Part shown: positions 38,822 through 47,262 of the stretch, one piece after another | Layout of the letters: the number at the start of each line of letters is the position of its first letter | Position numbering within the stretch: position 1 is the first letter of the stretch | Assembly: GCF_009671245.1 (NCBI RefSeq) | Contig: NZ_VTFS01000005.1 | Span: 148,748-212,747 of the forward strand | DNA from: Marinicella rhabdoformis | GTDB lineage: Bacteria > Pseudomonadota > Gammaproteobacteria > Xanthomonadales > Marinicellaceae | DNA length: 64,000 bases | Reading direction: 5' to 3' | Made by a program: the position numbers and the translations under genes | Notes under the pieces: model-generated | The model's input: the letters and a program-made list of their open reading frames with translations, nothing else | Told to the model about the DNA's origin: nothing | Database searches by the model: none

Positions 38822-39934
38822 TCACTCAGGCGACACTTTCAAAATTTTGCCTTCGTGACTGTCAGTGGCCACGTAAATGTGACCATCAGGCCCTTGTTCA
38901 ATCGCTCGGATTCGCGATTTTTGATCGAGCAACAAACGTTCTTCAGCAACCACTTTGTTGTTTTCATCCAAAGCGATGCGATTCAAATGCATCAATTTCA
39001 ATGCACCTGTAAAAATATTGCCTTTCCAATTTGGGAAGGCATCACCTGAATAAATCAGCATGCCCGAAGTGGCAATCGATGGGTCCCAATAATGAACCGG
39101 TTGCTCCATACCCGGTAGTTCCCTGTGGTTGGTAATTGGTGTGCCGTTGTAGTTGATGCCATAGGTGATTTTTGGCCAACCATAGTTTTTTCCGGCTTCA
39201 ATGCGGTTAATTTCATCACCGCCTCTTGGGCCATGCTCATTGGCCCATAAAACACCTGTTTCTGGGTGCAAATACGCCCCTTGCGCATTGCGATGACCGT
39301 AGCTGTAAATGTCTGGCAAGGCATCCTTGTTGTTAACAAAAGGGTTATCAGCAGCTGGCTTACCCTGTGTATCAATTCGAATGATTTTACCAAAATGTGT
39401 TTTCAAATTTTGAGCTTCATCTTTACGGTAATTTCGGTCACCCATGGTAACGAACAAATAGCCTGCTGGACCAAACACCAAACGCGAGCCGTAATGGTAG
39501 CCGCCTTTTTCAGTTTGTGCTTGCTGCCAAATGGTTTTCAAATCCGTCAGTTTGTTACCTGAAAGCTTTCCTTTCGCCACCGCTGTTCGTGACTGGCCTT
39601 TGCCCTCATCTTTGGCATATGACAAGTAAATGACTTGGTTGTTGTTAAAATCAGGATCTAAAGCAACGTCTAGTAACCCACCTTGACCTTTGTCTTTAAT
39701 CGGCAGCTTAACCTTGATGGCTTTGGATACCTCGCCATTTTGACTGACCAAGCGTAAATTTCCAGCTTTTTCAGTCACCAACAAGCGGCCATCAGGCAGA
39801 AACTTCATGCCCCAAGGACTTTGAACACCTTCAGCAAAAGTGGTGATTACCACTTCATGAGTCAATGCGCTGACCCCTTCAGCATGAGATATGTTGCTGA
39901 TGATAAAAAACATGAAACCAATCACTTTAAACAT
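38822..39934 (-). CDS. PQQ-dependent sugar dehydrogenase family protein (soluble, exported)
   Basis: A 370-residue six-bladed propeller of the soluble aldose/sorbosone dehydrogenase (YliI/Asd-like) family, with signal peptide 'MFKVIGFMFFIISNISHA'. Family stretches: 'GVQSPWGMKFLPDGRLLVTE', 'GGLLDVALDPDFNNNQVIYL', 'GYLFVTMGDRNYRKDEAQNL', 'YSYGHRNAQGAYLHPETGVL', 'ANEHGPRGGDEINRIEAGKN' and 'YGWPKITYGINYNG'. Oxidation of aldoses with PQQ is the family activity; the substrate is unknown. Good Shine-Dalgarno (AGGAGA) upstream of the ATG. Confidence 0.92.
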   Translation of the reverse strand: MFKVIGFMFFIISNISHAEGVSALTHEVVITTFAEGVQSPWGMKFLPDGRLLVTEKAGNLRLVSQNGEVSKAIKVKLPIKDKGQGGLLDVALDPDFNNNQVIYLSYAKDEGKGQSRTAVAKGKLSGNKLTDLKTIWQQAQTEKGGYHYGSRLVFGPAGYLFVTMGDRNYRKDEAQNLKTHFGKIIRIDTQGKPAADNPFVNNKDALPDIYSYGHRNAQGAYLHPETGVLWANEHGPRGGDEINRIEAGKNYGWPKITYGINYNGTPITNHRELPGMEQPVHYWDPSIATSGMLIYSGDAFPNWKGNIFTGALKLMHLNRIALDENNKVVAEERLLLDQKSRIRAIEQGPDGHIYVATDSHEGKILKVSPE

Positions 39935-40001
39935 AAATATTCTCCTGTTTTAAATTCACTTTCTTATTGTAGCCACTAAAAACAACTTTATGATAAAACC
40001 C

Positions 40002-40634
40002 TTAATTTAACAACCAGGCTTGCTCTACAGCAGGGCAAACACCTTTCAACCCACCCGGCACAGCTGTACTTTCTTTCAAGGTGATCTGGTAATGCAAAGA
40101 ATAATGCGCTTCCAGTTCTGTTTTACTGATGGAAAATGGTGGCCCATTCATCTGCAGTTGATCATATTCAAAATTTATCAAAAGTTGTGGTGCACCGCCA
40201 CAACTTGTCACCAAGTGCGCCGTATAATCCTGTCTCATCTCATGCGGTAAAGCCACCAAAGCAGCACGATCATAAATGGCATCAACCCGCCCAAGAATCT
40301 TACGATTGAGTCTAAAGAAGTCACCAACGAAGACTTCAACATCAACGCTGCTGTATTTAACAAGGTCACCACATTGAGTCACTTCAGGCGTTACGCCAAG
40401 CGATTCGAATAGTTGAACCACGGCCTTTTCACTGAGTTCCACTCCGACCACTTGGTATCCTTGAGATAAAAACCAGGCAATGTCATGTGTTTTGCCACAC
40501 AAGGGAATAAAAACGCGACAGCCCTTAGCTAAATCCAGTGCCTTAAAGTAGCGTACCATCAAAGGGTTAAATTCTTTCTGATGAAACCCTATTTCATTGT
40601 CTTGCCATTTTTTTTCCCAAAATGCCGCTTCCAT
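40002..40634 (-). CDS. tpm: Thiopurine S-methyltransferase
   Basis: SAM-dependent methyltransferase of the bacterial TPMT family, which methylates thiopurines and, in some bacteria, tellurite or selenium species. It has 210 residues from the ATG at 40634. Motifs: 'FWEKKWQDNEIGFHQKEFNP', SAM site 'RVFIPLCGKTHDIAWFLSQG', 'VVGVELSEKAV', 'YDRAALVALPHEMRQDYTAH' and 'GPPFSISKTEL'. The ATG at 40634 (MEAAFW) has a strong Shine-Dalgarno (GAGAGG) and is preferred over 40646. It stands alone. Confidence 0.94.
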   Translation of the reverse strand: MEAAFWEKKWQDNEIGFHQKEFNPLMVRYFKALDLAKGCRVFIPLCGKTHDIAWFLSQGYQVVGVELSEKAVVQLFESLGVTPEVTQCGDLVKYSSVDVEVFVGDFFRLNRKILGRVDAIYDRAALVALPHEMRQDYTAHLVTSCGGAPQLLINFEYDQLQMNGPPFSISKTELEAHYSLHYQITLKESTAVPGGLKGVCPAVEQAWLLN

Positions 40635-40760
40635 ATTGCCTCTCAATTTGTATAAAAACCCATGTTATAGCTTATTCTCACAGGTATTATGGGTTTTCGC
40701 AATGATTTAACCATTAGCGGACAGGCTTTTGGTAGATACAATCGACCAATCACTGTTAAG

Positions 40761-41933
40761 CTACTTTTCAACCGATGGTGCCTTTTCTTGTTTCACTACA
40801 ACCACACCGTCAAACATTTCGCTCCAGTTTGCATTCTTGAAAGTACCAAACAGTCTTGATGAAATGACAGCTAATTCCTTCAAGTTAACTTGGTTCAAAT
40901 AGACAATGTCATTTTCTGATTTTATTGCACTTGCTTCCAAAGTACCTGTAGCTGCTGGTGCTATGGTCTTCGTAGGCATTCCAGCCATTGACGACTCCCC
41001 ACTGTAGGCACTGAATCCAATGGCTGATAAACAATCCGAACACGAGTCATTCAACCATTCCCCTAAGGGTTTAAAACTTAATTCACCTTGCTTTCTGGCC
41101 GCATGAACGGTTGCTGTCCAGACCACAGCTTTACTGTTCGCGGGCAAGTCGGCTTGCTGCCACACAAAGTTTTTATACATCGATTCATCCCTTTCCGCCG
41201 CAGTATTTCGATCAAAACTTCTGGCGTAGTAATTGGCCAAATTGGCCACCATTTGGCTTTTATCAATTGAGGGATTCACTTGCTTTTTAATCGCTTGATA
41301 AGCTTGGTTACTACAGTCCTTTAGTATTTCATTGACACCCTGATGGTATGGATTGTCATCGTTGTACCGCCAATTCAGGTTTCGATCAACAGCTTGTTGG
41401 CAGCTTTTTGATTGTGATTCCTCTACCAACCGACCAACCCAAATGGACATCTTTGTTTTAGCAAAATCCGATGTGGCACTGACTTGATCATCCAAGCCTG
41501 CTATGAAAAGCCCATGTTCCTCAGCCTGTGTAAACAACCACTTACGCCAAGGTTGCAGGGTAGTATTCGACCAAAAGCCACCCACAGCACGGTCTAATTG
41601 TGACGGCTTGGCTTGTTTTTTAGTTAAAGCTTGTCTAAAGGCAAAAAATTCATAAACAGGTGCTTCAAAATAAACCGCATTGAAGTCACAAGTTTCAACC
41701 AAACGTTTAACCACAGCTGCTTTGATTTGAAAGGCAATTGCTTCTCCATGGCTTGGCAGTTCACCCAAGAGCACAATGGATTTGTCACAAATATCAGCCA
41801 CCAATGAATCAACAACAGCCTCAAATTTCTTGGTGTTTTGTGATGCGAAAGCTGTACTAAAGTATGCTGTTGAAAAGATACTGAAGACACTCAGTAACAC
41901 TGTTTTTTTGAAAGGCAAAATTTGATATTTCAT
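40761..41933 (-). CDS. Erythromycin-esterase-like protein, exported
   Basis: A 390-residue protein with a signal peptide ('TVLLSVFSIFSTAYFSTAFA'). It matches the erythromycin esterase (Ere) fold family: 'SIVLLGELPSHGEAIAFQI' holds the Glu and His of the GExxHG-like motif, 'AVYFEAPVYEFFAFRQ' the next conserved Glu, and 'AERDESMYKNFVWQ' the RDxxM element followed by 'AVVWTATVHAARK'. Many Ere-like proteins are not macrolide esterases, so resistance should not be inferred. No resistance or mobile genes flank it. Confidence 0.82.
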   Translation of the reverse strand: MKYQILPFKKTVLLSVFSIFSTAYFSTAFASQNTKKFEAVVDSLVADICDKSIVLLGELPSHGEAIAFQIKAAVVKRLVETCDFNAVYFEAPVYEFFAFRQALTKKQAKPSQLDRAVGGFWSNTTLQPWRKWLFTQAEEHGLFIAGLDDQVSATSDFAKTKMSIWVGRLVEESQSKSCQQAVDRNLNWRYNDDNPYHQGVNEILKDCSNQAYQAIKKQVNPSIDKSQMVANLANYYARSFDRNTAAERDESMYKNFVWQQADLPANSKAVVWTATVHAARKQGELSFKPLGEWLNDSCSDCLSAIGFSAYSGESSMAGMPTKTIAPAATGTLEASAIKSENDIVYLNQVNLKELAVISSRLFGTFKNANWSEMFDGVVVVKQEKAPSVEK

Positions 41934-41963
41934 TGATATAGGTTTTAGTCTAAATTTTTTCGC

Positions 41964-42278
41964 TTACTCAACAGCCAAAACATGGCCGCACTGCCAACAC
42001 AGTTGAAATTCTCTTTCGATGCGTTCATGACATTCAGGGCAATCCCAATCTGCCATCGCTTCTGATGTGGTTGAAAAAGACTCAATGATGGACAAAGCTT
42101 TGGCCTTATCGGACTCATTCTTAATCCAGAGTTCTGGCCAGGTTTCAGTAAATGGGATTTCTCCCAGCCCACCGCCATTGAATTCGTTTTTGATAAAACA
42201 ATCAATGTTCTCCAGTTCCAATGCGGTTTTCAAGGGCATCAGCTCGGTGATGTGTTCGCTGGTTTTTAAATGGATCAT
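41964..42278 (-). CDS. DUF2007 protein with zinc-ribbon tail
   Basis: A 104-residue cytoplasmic protein. The N-terminal DUF2007 domain ('LMPLKTALELENIDCFIKNE', 'ELWIKNESDKAKALSIIES') is followed by a CxxC...CxxC zinc ribbon ('WDCPECHERIEREFQLCWQC'). A regulatory or protein-interaction role is guessed for such domains. Its ATG overlaps the stop of the tfoX-like frame by 4 nt (ATGA), indicating a former or present operon. Confidence 0.85.
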   Translation of the reverse strand: MIHLKTSEHITELMPLKTALELENIDCFIKNEFNGGGLGEIPFTETWPELWIKNESDKAKALSIIESFSTTSEAMADWDCPECHERIEREFQLCWQCGHVLAVE

Positions 42279-42760
42279 TTTTTTGCGTCCTTCTTGGCTT
42301 TCTTTTTAGGCTTGCGGTTTCTCAAAGCGGCATCATAGCCAATATGCGCCCAATGCTTGGCCAGCGCCGGATCGTCATAAATGTCATCGGGTGCTTGGTA
42401 ATAACTCATCGGCATGGCTTTGCCGTTTTTTTCATACATGAACGGCCCAAGGCCTTCTTTTTCAAACAATGGAATCGACACTTTATCGGCTTTCAAATAC
42501 AAAATCTCATCAGCCACCAGACCAAACATCAAGCCATCATGATGACTAAGCATCTTGCTTCCCTTCTTTTAACCTTCGGCTAAAAATCGGCTTCACAAGA
42601 TTGGTTTTCTTAATTGTTCCAATGCGCTGATTCGCTTTGCTCACCAACTGCATTGTCATAACGCTTCGCTATAACCACCAAACATGGCACAGGCTGTTAT
42701 GGGGCCAAAAGATTCAAAAACCTCATGCAGGTGCTCAATAAAAACAGGTGGTTTTTTCAT
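42275..42760 (-). pseudogene. tfoX-like gene (TfoX_N) split by a repeat insertion
   Basis: Two fragments of one TfoX N-terminal domain lie on the minus strand. The 5' fragment (42760 to the stop at 42656) starts 'MKKPPVFIEHLHEVFESFGP' and reaches 'CAMFGGYS'. The 3' fragment resumes as 'SHHDGLMFGLVADE', continues 'ILYLKADKVSIPLFEKEG' and 'GKAMPMSYYQAPDD', and ends with a Lys-rich tail. Removing 123 nt (42546-42668) joins them in frame to the canonical MFGGY...HDGLMFGLVAD segment. The inserted piece carries stops in frame. The 3' fragment has its own ATG at 42553 with a Shine-Dalgarno-like AAGAAGGGAAG supplied by the insert, so a 92-residue truncated product could be made. An intact TfoX_N protein would be a competence-regulator-like factor. 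Confidence 0.75.
42546..42668 (-). repeat. Two-hairpin repeat element inserted in the tfoX-like gene
   Basis: About 120 nt, flanked by TAG on both sides (a possible 3-bp target duplication). On the minus strand it begins with hairpin 1: arms AATGC/GCATT around GTTGGT and ATCAGC, the same internal blocks as the module at 18823. It continues to hairpin 2: CCGATTTTTAGCCGAAG then AAAAGAAGGGAA, matching CCGGTTTTGGGCGAAG and AAAGAAGGGAA of the 18.7-kb module, with stem ATCTTG/CAAGAT. Confidence 0.7.
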
Positions 42761-42794
42761 TCATCCATGATAGCAAAAACCACCCGCCACTGCA

Positions 42795-43346
42795 TCAATC
42801 AAAATCTGATATAAACACCGTGTCTTGAAACAAAATAACATCATCAAAGCGACCTGTATTGAAGTCTGTACCTGAACTGTGTTGATGAACCCACAAACGC
42901 ACCCGTGCCTGAGTGGCATCTTCTATGATGTTATCGACTGATGTATCGAAATCCAACCATTGGCCCGGTTGAGACATATCGAAACTGACATCCCACGGGT
43001 ATTCGCCGACGAAATTACCTTGACTGTCATACCACTCAATGGCCATCGACATCCCATTTGGCATGCTGCCGTTTTGGTATTTATAGGAACTGGCCAGAAT
43101 ATAACGATAACCCTCAACCACCGGTACCAGTTCAGAGTCTGCATAAACTGAACTGCCATTATTCAAATTATCTTTGATTTCTATGCTGCCATTACCTGAA
43201 GCCGCTGCGCCATCATTGGCAATCCATGTAGCTCGGTTAAAATGTTCCCAAGGATTGATGTTGCTATTGAATGTCCCATTACTGATTAATTCTTGTGCTG
43301 AAAGTGGTGGTGCCAAAAGCACCAACATGATGATGATATTTTTCAT
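42795..43346 (-). CDS. Secreted carbohydrate-binding-module-like protein
   Basis: A 183-residue protein with signal peptide 'MKNIIIMLVLLAPPLSAQE'. The mature part looks like a CBM4/9-type jelly-roll: 'LISNGTFNSNINPWEHF' at the start, then 'EGYRYILASSYKYQNG', 'MAIEWYDSQGNFVGEYPW' and 'RVRLWVHQHSSGTDFNTGRF'. No catalytic domain is attached. The C-terminus 'DDVILFQDTVFISDFD' resembles a degenerate IFxDGFE tail. Shine-Dalgarno GAGGAC. Confidence 0.8.
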   Translation of the reverse strand: MKNIIIMLVLLAPPLSAQELISNGTFNSNINPWEHFNRATWIANDGAAASGNGSIEIKDNLNNGSSVYADSELVPVVEGYRYILASSYKYQNGSMPNGMSMAIEWYDSQGNFVGEYPWDVSFDMSQPGQWLDFDTSVDNIIEDATQARVRLWVHQHSSGTDFNTGRFDDVILFQDTVFISDFD

Positions 43347-43395
43347 TGTTTTGTCCTCAATTTGTTTGTCTTATTGTCTTTACGACAAAACAAAC

Positions 43396-44391
43396 TCAAT
43401 CAGGACAGTTGGGGAGTTGTTTTTTTAACTTATCTAAAAATTCCGGTGCATTATTCAGACCCAAATAATAGCTTCGGCCTTGTCGGTCTGTGATTTTGAT
43501 ATTCGGTGCACCAAACAAGTTAAAGCGTTTGTAGGCATCACGCCTGGCCACAGCTTCAGTGTGTTCATACACATTAACGATGTCATCAAAAGACAAAATC
43601 AATGGCGCAAACAAGCCATAACGAATGATTAAACGCTTATTCTCATTATCAATAGACACTGGGCGCTTAGCAATGGCTCGGTATTCAGCCACAAAAAACA
43701 CCAAACTGAACACGGTCAAAGCCGTAATGACATTGGCAGTAAAGGGCGACCAAATGAAATGCAACAGCAGGTGCATCAGAGGGATTTCAAATAGGATGAT
43801 AACGATAAAACCCAGCAGGTTACTTTGTGCACCATCTTTTAAGTGGCCCAAGAAATGCGCATCCCCTTGAAATCGTTCCAAATCAACACGCCTTGGAAAC
43901 AGCGCAAAGACCCAGGCACGTGCTTCAAATGCCATCAGATGAGCCAGCCGACCATGACCCAACAACTTTTCAATCGGTTGAACAATCGCATCATCTGGGT
44001 CAATGTTTTGATTCAAAGCGGCTTTGATGGCGAAAACCACCGTCAGCATGGTGGTGATTTCAAAAACCACAAACAAAGCCAACACCACAAAACGCCCTGA
44101 TTCTAAATAAAGCCACAGCTGCTTATTCGCTTCGGGTATCAGATAACTGCCCAATAACACCATCAAGCTGGCATAAACCACAGCCTTCAAAGCCGCTTGC
44201 TTTTTGTCCTTGATGCAGAGGAAACAAACCAAAGGCAAAAACAACAAACCATCAATCAACAACAGCCATTCATACTTGGCACGACCATAATCATTCCAAG
44301 CACCAGAACTTGAGTAATACAAAACCCACTGCAATGACATGGCCATCAGCAGCAACAAAGGCAAATGGTACTTTTCTATTTTGATCATCAT
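43396..44391 (-). CDS. Hypothetical polytopic membrane protein
   Basis: A 331-residue protein, family not recognised. About seven hydrophobic segments occupy residues 10-235 (for example 'YHLPLLLLMAMSLQWVLYYS', 'GRFVVLALFVVFEITTMLTV', 'LIVIILFEIPLMHLLLHFI' by approximate reading). A cytoplasmic tail of about 95 residues ('IDNENKRLIIRYGLFAPLIL', 'ITDRQGRSYYLGLNNAPEFL') is like small PH/bPH domains of membrane proteins. ATG ATG at the start; the first is used. It diverges from the YciI gene across the tandem repeat array. Confidence 0.75.
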   Translation of the reverse strand: MMIKIEKYHLPLLLLMAMSLQWVLYYSSSGAWNDYGRAKYEWLLLIDGLLFLPLVCFLCIKDKKQAALKAVVYASLMVLLGSYLIPEANKQLWLYLESGRFVVLALFVVFEITTMLTVVFAIKAALNQNIDPDDAIVQPIEKLLGHGRLAHLMAFEARAWVFALFPRRVDLERFQGDAHFLGHLKDGAQSNLLGFIVIILFEIPLMHLLLHFIWSPFTANVITALTVFSLVFFVAEYRAIAKRPVSIDNENKRLIIRYGLFAPLILSFDDIVNVYEHTEAVARRDAYKRFNLFGAPNIKITDRQGRSYYLGLNNAPEFLDKLKKQLPNCPD

Positions 44392-44441
44392 TCAGCTGAT
44401 TTATTGAATCCATCTATTATACCTCACCAAGCCCAATTGAT

Positions 44442-44670
44442 CGTCATACTTGTGCTCGACACGGGTATCTCGAACCAGAATATCAACCACCACACCTCAC
44501 CGTCATGCTCGTGCTTGACACGGGTATCTCGAATCAAAACATCAACCAACCACACATCACCGTCATACTCGTGCTTGACACGGGTATCTCAAGCAAAACA
44601 TCAACCAACCACACATCACCGTCATGCTCGTGCTCGACACGAGTATCCAACCAGAAGCTGCACCAAAACG
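44442..44670. repeat. Four tandem copies of a 59-60-nt palindromic repeat
   Basis: Units start at 44442, 44501, 44561 and 44620 (periods 59, 60, 59). Each begins CGTCATxCT(C/T)GTGCT(T/C)GACACG and contains a 9-bp stem with a 5-nt loop, for example 44446-44454 with 44460-44468; the last unit decays after about 35 nt. Differences between copies keep the stem paired, partly through G-T/G-U pairs. The units are relatives of the single element at 37533. The array fills most of the 343-nt region between the divergent membrane-protein and YciI genes; the rest holds no gene. Confidence 0.9.
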
Positions 44671-44734
44671 TAATTTGGTTGAATAAAAACCACACAGGCT
44701 TGATAATATTATCTTTTCAAACCTGTGAATCACC

Positions 44735-45259
44735 ATGAAAAACACCACTTTAATGCTCGGCTTTTTACTCCTCAACAACATCGCTTTGGCGTCAGAAACA
44801 GACAGCACCGATAACACGAAAAACACCGAAGAAACAGCCAAAGTGGTCAACAACAACCCAAATTACGATGCCGCCTTGGCTAAAAAGCTTGGTGCCGATG
44901 ACTATGGAATGAAATCTTATGTCTTGGTGATGCTGAAAACCGGAGAAGTGGCCACCGAAGACACTGAAGCTGGGAAAGCCGCTTATGCAGAAGCCTTCAA
45001 AGGCCACTTCGAGAATATGGGCCGCATGGTCGAAGCCGAACAATTGGTCGTCGCAGGGCCTTTCGGAAAAAACGACCTCAGCTATCGTGGTTTGTTTATT
45101 CTGAATGTCAAAACTGTTGAAGAAGCCAATGAAATCCTCAAAACCGATCCTGCTTTCAAAGCCGGTTACCTCGCTGCCGACATCATTCCTTGGTACGGCT
45201 CAGCAGCCTTACCTGAGTACTTACCCGCTTCTGAAAAGATTTGGAAAGTGAACCCTTAA
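44735..45259 (+). CDS. Secreted YciI-like protein
   Basis: A 174-residue protein with signal peptide 'MLGFLLLNNIALAS' (after the initial MKNTTL). An Asp/Thr/Lys-rich linker precedes a YciI-like ferredoxin-fold domain: 'KSYVLVMLKTGEVATED', 'AEAFKGHFENMGRMVEAEQL', 'VVAGPFGKNDLSYRGLFIL', 'EANEILKTDPAFKAGYLAAD'. YciI proteins are small putative enzymes or ligand binders; export is less usual. It precedes a secreted SnoaL-like gene by 30 nt and is probably cotranscribed with it. Confidence 0.85.
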   Translation: MKNTTLMLGFLLLNNIALASETDSTDNTKNTEETAKVVNNNPNYDAALAKKLGADDYGMKSYVLVMLKTGEVATEDTEAGKAAYAEAFKGHFENMGRMVEAEQLVVAGPFGKNDLSYRGLFILNVKTVEEANEILKTDPAFKAGYLAADIIPWYGSAALPEYLPASEKIWKVNP

Positions 45260-45289
45260 ATCACAACCACACCTAATAAGGAATTAACC

Positions 45290-45742
45290 ATGAAAACATT
45301 AATCTTCATTTTATCCGCCCTTATGTCATTCCATGCCACTTCAGCTGAAAAATTTGATGGTAAAGCATTCGCCAAAACGTATTTTGAGGCTTGGTCAGAA
45401 ACACAAAAGCCCAATGCAAAAGCAGAAGACATTGAGAACTATTTAAAGCTGCTTAAAGACGACATCGGCCACCAACACTTGCCATATGATCCAAATGCTG
45501 ACAGGGCAGATGACAACAAGGAACTGATGCGCGAGGGCATGACATACTATCTCGCCGCACACACCGAATACAGCAGTGAATTACTCAGTGTCACAGAAGG
45601 CTTGAACGTGGTCATTATCAAATATGCCTACCAATCAAAAGGCATACACCCGCAAACCAAGAAAGCCGCTGAAATCAACAAAGAAATGATTGAGGTTCTG
45701 GAAATTGAAGACGGCTTGGTATCTGTCATCAGGAAGTATTAA
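45290..45742 (+). CDS. Secreted SnoaL/NTF2-like protein
   Basis: A 150-residue protein with signal peptide 'MKTLIFILSALMSFHATSAE'. NTF2-like features: 'FAKTYFEAWSETQKPNAKAE', 'YLKLLKDDIGHQHLPYDPNA' and 'EYSSELLSVTEGLNVVIIKY'. Ligand unknown. Strong Shine-Dalgarno (AAGGAA). Second gene after the secreted YciI-like protein. Confidence 0.82.
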   Translation: MKTLIFILSALMSFHATSAEKFDGKAFAKTYFEAWSETQKPNAKAEDIENYLKLLKDDIGHQHLPYDPNADRADDNKELMREGMTYYLAAHTEYSSELLSVTEGLNVVIIKYAYQSKGIHPQTKKAAEINKEMIEVLEIEDGLVSVIRKY

Positions 45743-45782
45743 CTACTCAACCATTAAAAACACACCTGACAAAACACCTATC

Positions 45783-45818
45783 CTACAGACCACTACTGTA
45801 GGGTGGGCTCTGCCCACC
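45783..45818. repeat. GC-rich hairpin repeat (GGTGGGC type), single copy
   Basis: Two adjacent small hairpins: CTACAG/CTGTAG (45783-45788, 45796-45801) and GGTGGGC/GCCCACC with loop TCT (45802-45818). The second is the same unit that forms both arms of the inverted repeat at 50989-51077. It lies in a 279-nt gap between convergent genes that otherwise shows no gene. Confidence 0.75.
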
Positions 45819-46021
45819 ACAACGTATAAAACAACCTAATGACTGGCATAAACACCAGTTTAATTAATGGCTACTAAGGGCTTTACTTTACTGGCTTTAA
45901 GGTAAAATTTTCTTCAGTTTTTTCAATATTAAAACACACTGAATCTTCCAACACCCTAAGCTACTGTTTTTTGGTAAAAATACAAAATCATATTCACCTC
46001 TCAAAAAACACGCTTATTCTT

Positions 46022-47158
46022 TTAATTTCGCGCTTTCAATTGAAAGAAAACACTATTGACATCACCTGAGTTGGCAGTCACGATATCTATTAAACCATCA
46101 CCATTCACATCTCCTAAGCTGATGGCATAGGTATCTGCCTCATCATTACCAAATGATACATTCAAACTCAACTTCCCCTGACCGTCATTGGTATACACTT
46201 CGTTGGCATGTTCATTGTTAGCGACCACAACATCCTGATCACCGTCACCATCTAAATCTGCCACTGCCAAGGCATAACTGGCCGAATCGCCACCAAATGT
46301 TTGAATGGCCTTAAATGCACCGCCCCCATGGTTCAAATAAACCACATTCGGGCTGCCTATATTGGCCGTGATGATGTCTAACTTGCCATCACCATTCATA
46401 TCGGCCACAGACACGCCACGGGTGTCATGCTTGGCTGTTGCATACACCAAAGGTTCAGCAAATTTTAAATTGCCCAAGCCCATCAACACCGTATTCTGCT
46501 GACCATCCCGGTTGGCCAGCACCAAATCATTTACTCCATCTTGATTCATGTCAGCCACAGCTACATCTAAAGTGCTGTCGGATAATTGTCCAAATGTTGA
46601 TGCCAGATTCAAACCGCCTTTCCCATCATTTAAAAATATATTGTTCGCAGTCCCACGGCAAATTTCCAGCACATCCATCGCACCATCTCCATTCACATCT
46701 GCTACCGTCACACTGCGGGTGTTAGATTGAATTTCACCAAATGATTTCACTTCCGTAAACCTGCCTTTCCCATCATTTAAATGGACTTGATTGGCCAAGC
46801 GATCCACCGCCACAACCGCATCTAAATCACCGTCACCATCTATATCAGACAAAACCACGCGATAGCCAGTGGTGTGATTTTCACCCAGCTGTTGACGCGA
46901 AGTAAACCCACGGTTATCAGCATTAAAATAAACATAACTGGCGTGTGGCCAGTGGCGCCCATTCGATTCGATTAAATCCACATCTCCATCACCGTCCAAA
47001 TCTCCCAAGGCCACACCAGCTGTGATGTTTTCATCTAATGAAACCGGGTATGATCTCTTGTTGTCATATAAGGGTGCTGATACAGATGCGGCTATTGACG
47101 AAAGTGAAAAACTGATGAAGTATGAAACCAGGCTAACTTTTAGGATATTGGGGTTCAT
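46022..47158 (-). CDS. FG-GAP/VCBS repeat secreted protein
   Basis: A 378-residue protein with signal peptide (about residues 1-24) and at least six calcium-binding FG-GAP/VCBS blades: 'ALGDLDGDGDVDLIESNG', 'VLSDIDGDGDLDAVVAV', 'TVADVNGDGAMDVLEI', 'AVADMNQDGVNDLVLANRDG', 'SVADMNGDGKLDIITANIG', 'AVADLDGDGDQDVVVANNE', 'SLGDVNGDGLIDIVTANSGD'. It is likely a seven-bladed beta-propeller acting in surface or extracellular binding. It ends 'VNSVFFQLKARN', without the IFADGFE tail. Confidence 0.9.
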   Translation of the reverse strand: MNPNILKVSLVSYFISFSLSSIAASVSAPLYDNKRSYPVSLDENITAGVALGDLDGDGDVDLIESNGRHWPHASYVYFNADNRGFTSRQQLGENHTTGYRVVLSDIDGDGDLDAVVAVDRLANQVHLNDGKGRFTEVKSFGEIQSNTRSVTVADVNGDGAMDVLEICRGTANNIFLNDGKGGLNLASTFGQLSDSTLDVAVADMNQDGVNDLVLANRDGQQNTVLMGLGNLKFAEPLVYATAKHDTRGVSVADMNGDGKLDIITANIGSPNVVYLNHGGGAFKAIQTFGGDSASYALAVADLDGDGDQDVVVANNEHANEVYTNDGQGKLSLNVSFGNDEADTYAISLGDVNGDGLIDIVTANSGDVNSVFFQLKARN

Positions 47159-47262
47159 GAAGGTCTCTTTTCAATTGGGATTATAATGTTGTATTTTAAC
47201 GCATCACTGTCGCTTGTCTTAACAGGTTCCCGGTGACAATAAATTTAATAATTTTACTGTTA

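Noticed and set aside
40761..41933. Macrolide resistance gene
   Set aside because: The protein is only Ere-like, has a signal peptide and no resistance or mobile context; enzymatic activity on macrolides cannot be inferred.
42275..42553. Intact 92-residue TfoX gene
   Set aside because: The N-terminal third of the domain is found upstream beyond an insertion, so the frame is a fragment of a split gene, although it may still be translated.
44442..44670. Possible CRISPR array
   Set aside because: Whole 59-60-nt units repeat, including the parts that would be spacers, there are only four units and no cas genes.
44365..44738. Plus-strand frames with repeated LVLDTGISNQN
   Set aside because: They are translations of the tandem 59-60-nt non-coding repeats.
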